64,000 bases of DNA from Apostichopus japonicus (GCF_037975245.1 NC_092571.1:6986501-7050500), one strand, 5' to 3'; shown: positions 10,224-24,000, counted from the first letter of the stretch. A program made the numbers and translations. Notes: generated from the sequence alone by a model not told the origin.

Positions 10224-12768
10224 GCTTGCTTCTTAATTGCTTTGCTCCACCAATATGTTGAAGGGACAAAGCAGCTATTCATTCAGAAGAAGTCACTTGA
10301 AAATAAGGAAGCAAAAACAGTCATTAATAAAATACCAGTATAAAGTGGGAGCCTTTAGACCAGATAATTAATACTGTTAGTTTCAATTATATTATGATGA
10401 AGTTATGGACAAAGATGGCTTTCTTATTATAAAGAACAAGTTATGTCGATCAATATAACATACTGAAACGTATCTCTGCTGAAACAAAAGAGCTAATTAA
10501 CCATTCACTTTGTACAGAAATTGAGCATCTGGAGTACCAGGGATTGAAGATCATTTGCTAATAGAGAGCCATCATGCAGATGTCCCAACAGCTATCATTT
10601 GTCAATATTCATTTGTAAATGAACTTTGTTGAATTAGACCTCTTAGAAAGAATAGTGGATCTATGTGTATATAGCTGTACATAAATCAGAAATGTGGTTG
10701 ACTGCAGCAGAGGAGAGTGAACAGTCAGTCAAAATTCTCATACTATGCTGTCCAGGCTAGTTGGCCTAAAAATATTGGAAGGCCAAGGCGTGGATGACTT
10801 TAGACGTAATTTTAATCTTGATATATCATACTTAAAGTAAAAGGAAAGCAAAAGCTACATTAAAAGGTTTCTACAACTATACTGGTCTTAAAAGCTACAT
10901 TAGCTTTGATTGTATTTTCATGTATTCTAAATTTCTGGCTTATTATTATTATGTATGTAAATATAAAAGTTAAATCCATAAAAGACTTGTTTTCCTACTA
11001 CGCTCAGTTTGCATATATGAGCAAACCAATTACTGGTCTCTTTGTAGACCACAGTTAGTATCCTAGTCTGTTAGACACTATAATAATGGATGATCCTCAG
11101 AAGTTTAAAGGGGTCATTTATCAAAGTGATCTGAAGCAGCCAATAGAAGTGTATATTTACAGCCGACAAGATATCAAACTACATAGTAATGCCAGCTAGC
11201 TAGTCATAGGGCAGGGTTTTCCAACCTACGGCCCGCGGGCCACAGTCCGGCCCGCCGCAGGGTTACGTCCGGCCCGCCAGAGATGCTTCTACAGTGTGAA
11301 ATTTTAGTGAGCAGAATTATTGATAACAATTTGAAGCTATATAATCAATCATTCAAACCTTCTGGGTACAAAAAACTGCATACAGGTCAGTTTGTGTGAC
11401 ACTCTCAGTGGAGGGGGGGGGGGCTGGACTTTATTCATCTGTTTTATCAGGAAGGAAAATAAATCAGTGCGCTCCGCGCGCAATGCTCACATTTGTTGCC
11501 TTGGGCTTCGGGCATAAAATTTGAAAAATCGAGCCTAGGGTTCATGCGTCCCCGTCCTTCATAATCATTCCATGTGGCCCTCCTCCGCAAAAGGTTGGAC
11601 AACCCTGTCATAGGGCTTTCATATACTTTTTAATGATAAATGTCAAATCCCTTCACTCTGGAGTGCCATGAATCAAAGCTTGATATAGTCCCAGTTGAAT
11701 AATGTGGAATTGCAGGTTTTTTTTCAAATTTAGGTGGGGTTTACTTTATCAGATAATTTAACACTTTAAGAATTCTCCACAGTGCACAGTAATACCACCA
11801 TCCCATATTGGGTTTCCAACACATGGCACTTGCTACAGTCATACTCATAGGCCTTAGTAGCATGTTTAAGCTCAGCTAGTTGCCTATGTAACAGCTAGTA
11901 CACTGTGCAGACGTAGGCTAGACAAAGGAGCATTGTTCATAAAGCCTATTGATCCTATTTGGGAAGATAGATAAATATCCTTTATTGTACGGTAACTTTG
12001 CATATCCCCTAAATTTGTGTACTGTGTTATAGGTATGTAGTTGCAGCTGCACTGATAGACAGTGTAGTTGCCTTGTTCGTAAGTCAAATTGTAACAACTT
12101 TTTCAATCACACTTTTACTCAGATACAAAATACCTTTCACAAAAACCGTCAAAATTGCCACAGAGAATCAAGAAAACATCAATTTTGAATAATAAGACAC
12201 CTTTGTGGATTATTACACCCATTTAACAGAATTACACAGTAAAATTCAATGAATGCACAAAGTTAGGAACATTTTTCTTCAAGTGCTTCAAGCTGCTTGA
12301 CTCCCGACATGATTGTCATCACCATTATCTTTTTGAAGTAACTTTGATGCCCGGCCTTACTATCCCAAATTTACCATGATTGATACCATCATACACTAGT
12401 CTTAGTAACAGTAAATCACCAAGCGGCATATCAACATCCTAAAGACACATCAGTTTATCGTTTTTTTCTTGTGTTTTCAAATAAAGTCAGACATGACATA
12501 TCCAGTAGGTCTAAATCACCTTTTCACTTAATCAAATTTCCCGCCATAGCCTACTAACGTTAGTACTATAGAAATGTACCAGCCTAACATTTATTACAAC
12601 CTAGGTCTACTTCGATCAGTTCAAATGCACGAATTGGAACCAAATCTTGCATTTATATTGCAGTAGTGACTTAGAGCAAATTGCTCAAGAAGAGTATAAT
12701 GAGATAAAACTCACGTAGGATCGATCTGATTTGTTCCTTAGCAAGGCCTAACGCTAGATCTAACTCAC
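10224..12768 (-). other. Presumed ZCWPW1 5'UTR intron
   Basis: Sequence between the first coding exon and the putative promoter-proximal donor at 12769. It contains the hAT-like element at 11212-11607; the remainder is AT-rich without recognised features. Confidence 0.45.
11212..11607. mobile_element. hAT-type non-autonomous element 1
   Basis: 396 bp with ends CAGGGTTTTCCAACC and, inverted, CAGGGTTGTCCAACC. It is flanked by a perfect 8-bp target duplication TCATAGGG (11204-11211 and 11608-11615). The GGCCCGCGGGCC palindrome inside the end resembles Charlie/Zaphod-type hAT termini. No coding capacity. Confidence 0.9.
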
Positions 12769-12769
12769 C

Positions 12770-13637
12770 AAAATCAAAGACGAATTGCCCAGCAGCAGAC
12801 GACAACAGAGGGAACTGTTAAAAAACACTACTGTATTGAACAATGTTTTCAGCAGTTGTGGGACGTATTCATAATACTTTACATTTGCTGGTTAAGAAAT
12901 GGACAAGTGAAAATTTATAAAAAGAAATGCTGCATCTAGTATTTTGTAATAACTTTATTATGAGGCTTGCTTATTATTTAAGGATAACAGAAAATTTGTA
13001 AATCCGTCTCAAAAATTTCTGTGAAAGCAACTACTAGAACGGCAACACGCGAAAAGATCCTGCGTCTGCGCACTGAAGATGTGATGTAGCCAAATACTTG
13101 ACTAAGTATAACACATGCACACAATGTCATCAAGTTCTACGCATGCACTACATGCTGATATACGTACCGTACCTCACCACACTAAATACGTACACTGGCT
13201 GATGCCGAACGTATCAACATCGTTATATTCTCGACCGTCTCCTTCGAGAGAAGAACGCAAGCTAGTTAGTCGTGATGAGAAGACTTTAAAGACCGCTTGT
13301 TAAGGCTAGAAATAACCTTAATTACACTGAAAGATATTTGGGTACTAGGAATCGGGAGATTCTGACTCTTTATTCACAGAACGTCAGGAAAAGGAAGGTT
13401 TTGCAGTCGTGGTCGTGAAACGAGGTCTTCCATTGTGCATTACAGTTGGGGACACGAACCTCCATATTACAACCGAAACGAGACTGCGCATGCATGTTAC
13501 ACTTGCCTTCCACTTGCCCTCTGTATGCAAATGAGTTCAGTGCAATCTTCATGTGTTTGTAAACAAAATGGGAACACTCGTTGCAGCGGTAGTGTGTCTT
13601 CACGACCCTGGATGCTGAGCTAGAAGTAGTGGTACCG
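12770..13637. promoter_or_regulatory. Divergent ZCWPW1 / MEPCE promoter region
   Basis: The interval lies between a possible ZCWPW1 5'UTR donor (minus strand ..TTTTG|gtgagt at 12769/12768) and the MEPCE start codon. It is richer in CpG than its surroundings and holds NRF1-like cores, TCTGCGCACTG at 13065 and TGCGCATGCATG at 13485. NRF1 sites are typical of divergent housekeeping promoters. The transcription start points themselves cannot be read from sequence. A minus-strand first exon would lie between about 12769 and 12850. Confidence 0.5.
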
Positions 13638-13649
13638 ATGGAAGAGTGA
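13638..13649 (+). promoter_or_regulatory. Minimal upstream ORF (Met-Glu-Glu-stop) before MEPCE
   Basis: ATG GAA GAG TGA ends two bases before the MEPCE start codon at 13652. The upstream ATG has a C at -3 (ccgATGg), so leaky scanning is likely. If used, it could dampen MEPCE translation. Confidence 0.45.
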
Positions 13650-13651
13650 AG

Positions 13652-15043
13652 ATGTCGGCAGCTGAAATCATTCGAGAGGCTCATCAAGGAGATGCCTGCA
13701 AATTGGCATCAAAAACTTTGGGTGAAAAGGTACATTTGCAGACAAGCTCTGATATATTTGCCCAGCCTTCAGACTACAAAAAGGATGGCTTTGGATGTGT
13801 CTCCAATAGTTCAAAAGTTTCGCAAAAAGAGTTGTCAACAATTGAAAACGTTGAAACAGCTAATAATAGTAATACCTCTGGACCAGAGCTGAAAGATGGT
13901 GGGATAACTCCATCATCTTCATTTCATGGAAAACGAAAACTTTCGCTTTCAGTGGAGAACAATAATAAGAAAGTTCCCAAGAAGAGAAGAAAAACTGTAG
14001 AAAAAAGCAATGTAAGATCTGTAAAAAAGTTTCTGTTAGGCGGGAACCGCACAGACCCATTGAACTTGAACAGCTTAGTTGATGAAGAAGTATCAAAGAT
14101 TGCCAATGCCCAGACACCAATATCTTCCCCATTGCCAGAGAGAAACAAGGATCCAGACCCGGTTATTGTTCCTCAGGATCTGCGTGATCCATTGAAGTTA
14201 AACAGTGACACAGATGAAAGTAACCCCAGTCTCACAAAAGTGGTAGTTGTTCGCAAGAGAAAGAGGCGCAATTCATTTCGTAACCCCACAGCAGACGATA
14301 CATCGTTTGAAGAGGATACCAAGTCGGTGCAAAGAAACTCGTTGGCGAAAGAGACCTTAACGATCGACGTTCGACCCCACCAAGCAAAGCATCCTATTGT
14401 CGATAAAATTGTATCACCTGTCATTCCAGAAGCGTGTAGAAAGCGCAAGCACAAACGAAAGTCAGATCCTTCACCGACTGTTTCAAAAGTTTTACTAACG
14501 GATGAGGAGGGAAAGCCTTATGCACCAGTGAAAGCAAAGGACAAGAAAAATGATCATAAGAGCCCAGAAAAAGCCAGAGGGTCAGGCAGTGAGGAAGTCT
14601 CACTCCCCAAGTTTAGGGACAAAGGAGAACAATACCAATATGGTAATTATGTGGGTTACTACGGATACAGAAATGCAAACCAGAAAGATGTACGTCTAAC
14701 ATACTTCAGACAAAATTGGTTTGAGGGCAAAACTTGCCTTGACATTGGCTGTAATACAGGTCATGTGACCTTGTATGTTGCCAAGACTTTTCAGCCAACA
14801 AAAATTGTTGGAATGGATATAGATGCTAAACTTATTAACTTAGCCAGGAAAAGTGTGCGTCAGTGTTTAGAAGACATGTTGAAGTCAAAGGGTGGCTTTG
14901 GTGGTGGGAAGTTCCCAGTTTCTATGAAGAAATGTTATGGTGCTCTACCAGCATTGCAAACAGTGCCTCAGTTACAAGAAGGAAACAGCAGCTCTGCAAA
15001 AAAGACCCAAGATCTCTTCCCAGGAAATGTTTTGTTTCGTTGT
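13652..15043 (+). CDS. MEPCE: MEPCE exon 1 (N-terminal region and SAM motif I)
   Basis: 464 codons from ATG ([12 protein letters not shown]) to CGTTGT|gtaagt at 15044. It contains the whole disordered, basic N-terminus and the first half of the Bin3-type methyltransferase, up to FPGNVLFRC. Reading on past the donor meets a stop within seven codons. Confidence 0.94.
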
Positions 15044-18000
15044 GTAAGTACAGCAGTGAAGTGATTTAAGATTCTCTGCAAATACCTTGCTACTTTATGA
15101 AATGGAGTCACTATGACTTGCTAATACTGTAAGCTTTCCAAGTTTCAAATGGTAAATACGAGTAGGAGGATAGTGTTAAAATTGTATACAGTTTATTAGG
15201 TTTGGTATTAAACTTGCATTGCCATGTAGGTTGATTGCACATCACTGCTTAGGCCTAAATGCAAAATATATACAGAGTCAATTTTAAACTGTTATTACAC
15301 TCAGTCTCAGACCACCATGGGACCTCTAATAACTGGCTTGGTAGAAACAGAACTTTAGGTGCAATCATGTTTGGTTCATTAAGCAGATTGTCAATTTCCA
15401 CTGAAAGTGTAGGCTGTCCAAATGTAGCATGGCCAAACTTCTAGCAAGTTTGTAAACTTGTGGGTTTACTGTTGAAGAGTGAGCATTCATAATCTTTTAT
15501 TATTTTGGCCTTTTTGATTCCTTGCTGATGGAGATGGTATATGAGTGGGTACAGTATTTGTGAGGGTGTGTTGCCTTGGTTTGCAAACACTATAACTCAA
15601 AAAAGTACATGGTGCTTCTTTTTAAACTTGATATGTGGATAAATCTTAGTAAGTAGACAGACCTTATCACTTTCCATGAAGGTCATTGGAGGTCACCAAA
15701 GGTAAACAAATGTTAAAACTGAGAAACCTTTAAATGGGGAAAACTTCAAAACAAACCATTGGTTAACTTCATACCTGGCATGTGGATGTACCTTTGTCAG
15801 AAGAACAACCCATTTTGTTTATCTTGAGGTTCAAGGTCATGAGAGATCAGAGTCTGAAATGTGTATTTAAACACTACACTGAGTGTTAAGTTTGGATGAA
15901 TTCATATGTAGACCCACCATAGTGATTTCACTGAACCTATAGTTTTTGTGGGAGGTCAAGGGTCATCTGCAGTTATCAGTGGTCAAAGTCTAAAAAATCT
16001 GAAAGTTCAAGTTATTCCAAAGAAAGGTAAGGTGAGCTTCGGTTGTTACAGCTGCATTCAAAGGTCATTGGAAGTCAAACTTGAAAAATATAGTGTTATT
16101 TATTAAATGTTCTTATATATGTAAATTTTGTACTTAAGGAAGCACTATTACAGCTAATTAGCTTTTTGAGTAACTAATTTACTACTTGCAAAAGACAAAA
16201 GAATCTAGATGTGCACAGGTGCTAAATTGATCAAACTTGTGCATGAAGCAAGGTACTGAACATTTTAACACAATAATGTTAAGAGCTGATAAACTTATGT
16301 CTGTTATGTGATTATTTGTACTTAGATTGAATTCTCTTTTAATAAAGTTAGATTTTCCTTCTATGTTTGGTAGACGTCAAATTGGGTGTTAATTTGGGAC
16401 AGAGAGTGTCATTGTGTAGATGAGACATCTCTGGCATAGTTTGATTAAACAATGGTTTTATCCATACCACAGTTCTGCATGTTATTGTTTCTAAGTGTAT
16501 GGTATATACATTTTAATGACAGATGTACTGAACTGTTAATTATGTATATATAACCAAACATTAATTCATCAATTCATTGTCATCACAATGAAGGCTGACA
16601 CTGACCTCTCACAGTGGATTGTGAATGTGAGATCATTCATGATCTGGCCATGTGGACAGATTTATTAAAAAACTACACCATATGACATAGACATTACCCA
16701 TTGAGGCCACATTTATCTTTATAGTTTAAAAATTAGTCTGTACATAGCATATTAAAATTAATTTGCTTAAGTTGGTACGGTGCAAGTTGCTGATGCAATA
16801 TATTTCTCAACTGCAGTGTGATTTATGTGAAAGTTATCATATTATTGTACATGGCTATGAAAAAAGCTTGTGACTTGCATTCAATATTAGAAGTAGGATA
16901 ACTCGTATTTCAATACTCCTCAGGCTGTATGCTGTATTTCCTATTTAAACCAATATCTTGCATTAGTTGTACTGATAGTCAATAAAATAATTGTAAACTG
17001 GGACAGTGCACAAGAATCATAATTTACGTTCTGATCAATAGCCTTACAGTATTTACATTAGACTATAATACTTATATTGTGTTTCATGATCAAATTTTCA
17101 AACAGTTTGATGCACATTCAAATTGACACTATATCCAGTTTCCTTATTATGATGATGTGACAGTTTGATATGTAGCACTGTCTTTGATTTTGACATCAGA
17201 CTGGGCTGGTTATAAGGTTAATGTAACTATATGGCCTGTACTTGACTTATACTTAGCTAAAGATGGATTCAAACTGAACGGAAGTGTCTAAAATTGTTTC
17301 AGGAAATGGTATAGAAAGGTTTGCAGGGTATTTGTCATCAACTCTGTAATTACAGTATTTTCTACGTGCTCTGCCCATTGTGGTACAAAGTTACTTACAT
17401 TGGTGTAGGGGATGAACTGCAACATTGAGACTATGAATCCATTAGTATGTTAAAGGCATTGAAGACTCGCCCCAAACCGGGTGCCGCCATCTGAAAAAGT
17501 TAACTTCCTGTTGCTTGCAAGTAACGTTTTGTTCGTGTTGCTACAAAATGCAGACAGTAATGAAACGTGATACCTTGTTATCTTTAGCTGGACCTGAGAT
17601 GTCCATCGCTGTATAGTTTATACACTGTGCTGTGGGTATTGACGGCAGCTGTATGTACTGACTGTACACTAGTGTCTAATTACCGACGGTAGCAAGCTGT
17701 GTGTGTATTTTCTGGGATGGTGGTGTCTAACACTTCTGTTACACCTCAATCGATACTAGGTCAGATTACCGGCATTTCGTTAGACGTTTCTTTTTGCGCG
17801 AGTCTTCACACCCTTTAATACTCTGGGATCATTATGAAGTTTGTGTCTAAAAATCTACTTACAGGTCACTGAAGTTCCATTGTAAGGTCACTTCAAGAGG
17901 CAATATTGATTATTGACACATTATTTTAAATGTTTGTTGATGTTCTTGTAATCTCTGTGAGCCATTTGCCACCTACTATTATGTGGTAATGTGGTTACGG

Positions 18001-21000
18001 AGGATGTTAAAAAGTCAATTCTTAATGAGTTATGTATTTGGTAAGGCAAAGTTTTTAGATACCGTTGGTTAATGTGCTCGGTGCATGTCTTACATGCACT
18101 TTGCTCAGTTTGCTGGAGTAAATCTATATATATATATATAGTAGGGAATTATAAATCTATTACACAACAACTTTCTGTTCAGTGGAAACAATGTTCTATT
18201 TTTGAGGCTGATGCAGGCCAAAAAATTATGCTTTTCCTTCCATCCAGTTCAAAGGTTGTAAATATAATCTCTCTGTAAAGATTATTGATTTAATTCCAAA
18301 ATACAGTTCATGCATGAATACATTTGAAAGGATCCTGCTCCATAAAGGGTGGAAATGAAAGGTCATGTCCTGTAATAGGTATTATTGTAGAACCTTGTGA
18401 ACAAGGTATGTCAAGGAAAGATCATAGCCAAATATTGGTGGATATGTAAATATGTACCCCATATTGAGTATACATACCAGCTACATGTGCTTCTGATGGA
18501 ACTTGTGTAAGGGTCAACATAGGTCAAAATAAGGAAACCTTGTCAACAGATTTATAGATTTCAAGAACAGAAAATTGGATGGATCTCACTCATAATATAT
18601 GGGAAACTATTCAAACAAGTCAAAGGTCATATGAGTTATAGGTATTCCGTGGTGAGATGCACTAGCTTGTTAACATGAGCTCACAAGAAAGGCTATCCTG
18701 TATTTGACTCAGTTTTCCCCAAAAGTAAAATAATACAGTTAATGTTCGTTGGAGGTCAAAATTGTACCAAAAGTCACTAAAATCACTGAAAAGAAGTTGT
18801 CAGGGACTTAGTGTTTAAGATTGTGAGAGGTACTATAAGTTATAGTTTCCACACTCTGGTAAATAACAAATTATTGTTATGGTGACTTCTTCTCACTCGA
18901 TTGAATATTTAGTGGACAGAAATGGTTATATAATCAACTGATTATTAGACAATTTACAAGATGCATAACATCTTGCTGAAAAGTTGTCATAAATAAAGAA
19001 TATAATAGCATTTTAAGTACATTGCAAGTAATGCTGATTAATGCAGGTACATTGTGAACATTCTGCTGTTTAAATGGTCATGATATTTTCAAATACTGTA
19101 GATCTGACAGTTGACAAATTTCAAAAGATAGACCAGAGGGCAGAGGCATACCCAATGTGAGCTTGAAGCAAAGAGTTGTGATGTCACATATGTGAGCACT
19201 TAATGCCTTATATGAATAATATATACACACACATTTACTGGTATTTTGGTAAGTTGAAAGCCCCATCCCATCATCTTAGGTCATAGCAACAAGGTGATAA
19301 AGGAAGGAAGGCAGAATATTTTATTGTCATTGTGCAACAATGATGTCCCTATTTGATTCAAGTTCACTTGTCATACAAAATATGACAACTTCATTTATCA
19401 TCATGAGCTTAGATTATGTCTCTCTTTTATCAATTAAAAATGTAATATAAAAGAGCCACGTGGTACCCTCGATGTGTTATCGCCAGATGGACTTGGCACG
19501 GTGTAATCCTGAAAAGGACAAGCTTAATACTAGTCTGTCTTTTGATATCTGATCACTTGGTGGCATACGAACTTTCACCAATTGATACTGTAGTACAAAA
19601 TTTATTTTGATGTTCCTGGTACTATTGTACTTTTTTCTGTACATGTACTGTACTAGAAGCTAACAGTGGTGTCAACTTTAAGAGTTCAAGCAGTGTTTTC
19701 TGAAATGTTTGCCCCTTTTTTTTATTTGCAGGGTAACTTTGTTCTTAGCAAAGACGAGCTTCTGAAAACTCAGAAGGAAGAGTATGAGACGATACTGTGT
19801 CTCAGCATCACAAAGTGGATCCACCTGAACTGGGGTGATGATGGCTTGAAACGTTTTTTCCGTCGTATATTTCTAGCCCTGAAACCAGGAGGTGTATTCA
19901 TACTGGAACCACAGGCTTGGCCTTCATATGCAAAGAAGAAGAAAATGACAGTAAGTCTCCTCTCTCATTGCACTTGGAAGGCTGCTACAGGGGATTGGTA
20001 GTGTTGTGGGGGTGGGGATGGTGGGGGGGAGGGAGGGTGGGGGATGAGAGATGAGAGGGTGTGTGTGGTTCAGGGATGACTTAAAAGAAGGGTTATTGAA
20101 AGGCAATGGTCATTTGAGAAAATAAGTCTATAAATACTGTAGCAAAGTAACATTAAAACACATAACATGCTTAGCAGTGTACTGTACTGTCAGACACTGC
20201 TGCTGAAGTGATTTTGTTTTTAACTTTCACCGTCATTGTAACTAAGTGCTAGACATCACCTTATCAGGCGCGGATCCAGAGGGGGGGTCCAGGGGGTCCG
20301 GACCCCCCCTGCTCTTGGCCAAAAAAAAAAAAAAAAAAAAAAAGGAGAAAAAAAAAGAGAGAGAGCAAAAAATAATTACATTAAACGCCAATTTTAAACA
20401 TGTAGGACGTCAGAAGGGCGATTATCCTTACAAGTCAGCCAGGTGTGTCTTTTCCGTCAAATGAACTATAGTGTGCATGCGTGCTACACGTGCCAAAAAT
20501 GCCAAAAATTCTCAATTTTCAGACCGAAAAGTTTCAAAATTGAGGTGGTGTTCGAGAATTTCATAATGGATAGAGGGAATCCCACTCCCCTTAGACCCTA
20601 GGATCACTGGAGGCCAAACCCCTCACCTTTCCAGAATCCTGGATCCGGCCCTGCATCGAACAATGGTGACGGAACGGGAGGGGGATTGGGGGCTAAAGGC
20701 ATTATGATTTTTGTATCATCTCAACTCATCTGATATGTATTACCATATTTCATAGATTGTTTTTTTCTCATCAATTGAGAAATTGCAGACATGAGATCCA
20801 TATTTTCAGGCTAGGTACATGCAGCCTAGAATACTCGGGAGGGGGCGTTTCCGGCCATCTGCGGGGTTTGTAAAGCCAAAAATTTTCTGGTACGCTCCAC
20901 GCCAACCGATGGTGGCGCTCCGCTTAGAAAGTCTTACGTTCAGGCGCGGCTGGACCAGTCAGACCCCCCCCTGTCACAAATCCTGCATCCGCCCCTGCTT

Positions 21001-24000
21001 ATGTTGAAAAATGAACTGCGTAAGTAACATCTGTTTAACCAGTGAAATATCAAGCACAATGTGTTGAACTAGTTTGCAAAAAAATTGAGTGTCAAACATT
21101 ACCATTGCACTGCTCTGCAAATGAGATTTGTCTGGTCAAAAATTCCATACCAATTACGTGGACACTCCACAATGAAGACAATGTCATTAGAATACTGTAG
21201 GTGCTAAATGTTGGTTAGTTTCCACTGATAAAACTAGTTCAACATAATGGAAATGAGTGAACATGATTGAATCCAAGACAAAATTTGGCACCCTTCATAA
21301 TATTTCGTACATTATTTGACTGTACGTAGAAGTACAAGGGTGCACTTAACATTTGGAAAGAACAACAGGGCTCTAAGAAGATTGGGATAAAATTAGGTAA
21401 CATAAAGGTACCATGGTAACAAACTGACTGCTCTGAATCAGAAGTCTTGTCACTGGGTCATTCCATATCAAATCACCAGATTTTGGGGTATGTTGTAGTT
21501 CGACATTTTTGAAAAATTCCCAAATTTATTGCATGAGTGGACCAACATAAAATAAGCATACTCTGAAAATTTCAGTTGCATTGCTTTACAATTGGCCGAT
21601 TTAAAATTCTTTGAAATTCCGCAATTTGTCGCCACCATGGCAATTTGGCATTTTCTTGACTTTTGAGGTCTCATTTCTCAGCAATTACACATTCTACTAC
21701 CTTTCTATTACAGATGCCTATAGAGTCTATCCCATAGAACAGGAAAATAAAAAATTAGGCTACAAAAATATTGTCTTGTGGAGTTAGGTCAACTTAAAAG
21801 TGTCAAAATATTTAATTTTTGTACTTTTCACTAAAAAATGTGCTATTTTTAGTGATGAATTGCTCCTAAACCATTGCTTCAGGGTACTTGATTCTTTCAG
21901 AGGTTATTATGTATAGTACAAACATTACAAAATAATGATAACAATGCTTTCCTAGAATATGTTTGCAAGTTGTGCAACTCTAAAGTTGCTATTTCATGCT
22001 GCGATTCAGCATGAGGTAGGGGTTTTGATGCCAATTTTTTACCAAAGTAACCATGTTAGAGGTGTTAGGGTTTATACTTTATTAATAAATATAAAGTTCT
22101 TACACATTAACAAATTTCAGGGTTCTAGCTGTTCTCAATATTAATTTATGAAGTTGTTAAGTTGCTCCGATGTACAAAAGAGGTCGTTTTTGACGGCCAA
22201 TAACTCAAAACGCGTCAAATTAAAAAAAATTGATAATTTTTTCTGGAAGAGATATAGTACCACCCTGTTTGTACAAAAAATTTCAGGAGGGTGTTTTGCC
22301 TTATTTTGAAATGAAAAATCCTCAAAGTTTGTCAAAGTCAGTACACACATATGTATGTACAGTGTGTACAGTACATACACTGCACTGAGTGTATATGTAC
22401 GGAGTGCCATGAGTGCCAGAAGACTATGTTAAAACAACACTAACACACTGTACATGTACACCCAGTACAGTTTTGTACTGTACATACATCTATGTACTGG
22501 TTGAAATTAATTCTATAGTAAATTCTTCTAATTCAACCAATTGTATATGTACAGTGTGTATATTAGTGTTAGTTTAAACATAGTCTTCTGGCACTCATGG
22601 CACTCTGTACATATACACTCAGTACAGTGTATGTACCATACATACTGTACATACATATGTGTGTACTGGTTGAAATTCATTTTATAAGTCTTCTAATTAA
22701 ATGAATTCAACCAGGACAGACAAGTACATTGCAAATAGTATTTTGTTATATGAAATTAAAAACTGCACAGTATTGAACTGAATGACCTTGAAGTACAGTA
22801 CAATACCCAGGGTCAAAACTCATGGAACATCAAAACAGGCAAAAACGTTTTTTTTGTAAAAATCCCAAACTTTGAGGATTTTTCATTTCAAAATAAGGCA
22901 AAACACCCTCCTGAAATTTTTTGTACAAACAGGGTGGTACTATATCTCTTCCAGAAAAAATTATCAATTTTTTTTAATTTGACGCGTTTTGAGTTATTGG
23001 CCGTCAAAAACGACCTCTTTTGTACTTCGGAGCAACTTAACAACTTCATAAATTAATATTGAGAACAGCTAGAACCCTGAAATTTGTTAATGTGTAAGAA
23101 CTTTATACTTATTAATAAAGTATAAACCCTGACACCTCTAACATGGTTACTTTGGTAAAAAATTGGCATCAAAACCCCTACCTCATGCTGAATCGCAGCA
23201 TGAAATAGCAACTTTATACTTGCACAACTTGCAAACATAGTCTAGGAAAGCATTGTAATCATTATTTTGTAATATTTGTACTAGACATAATAACCTCTGA
23301 AAGAATCAAGTACCCTGAAGCAATGGTTTAGGAGCAATTCATCACTAAAAATAACACATTTTTTAGTGAAAAGTACAAAAATCAAATATTTCGACACTTT
23401 TAAGTTGACCTAACTCCACAAGACAATATTTTTGTAGCCTAATTTTTTATTTTCCTGTTCTATGGGATAGACTCTTTAGGCATCTGTATTAGAAAGGTAG
23501 TAGAATGTTCAATTGCTGAGAAATGAGACTTCAAAAGTCAAGAAAATGCCAAAATGCCATGGTGGCGACAAATTGCGGAATTTCAAAGTGTGATAAATCG
23601 GCCAATTGTAAAGCAATGCAACTGAAATTTTCAGAATATGCTTATTTCATGATGGTCCAATCATACAATAAGTTTGGGAATTTTTGGAAAGGGTGCAGCA
23701 ACAGCCATCCGTGATTTGACACGGAATGACCCCACTGTATTATGAGGAGAAGGACTCCATGGGAAGATTTATACTAAGGAAAGGAAGTAATAATTACATA
23801 AATCAAACTTTGCACAAGAACAAGACCTTTCACCAGTAGGAGCAGCTGATTTATTTTGACTGAAAAAATGTGTATGGTTTAATGGTTAATTAACATGAAA
23901 ATTAAATTACTTGGGTGCACACAAACTGTGTTTATGATATGAGCTAACTGTAGCAAGTTCAAATTTTGTACATATTTTTTTCTAGCGTTTCTGAGAAATG

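Noticed and set aside
21959-23238. Paired similar ORFs on opposite strands (e.g. MFASCA...; MR.QKSRKCQ...)
   Set aside because: They are the two arms of the foldback element; similarity follows from symmetry, not from coding constraint.
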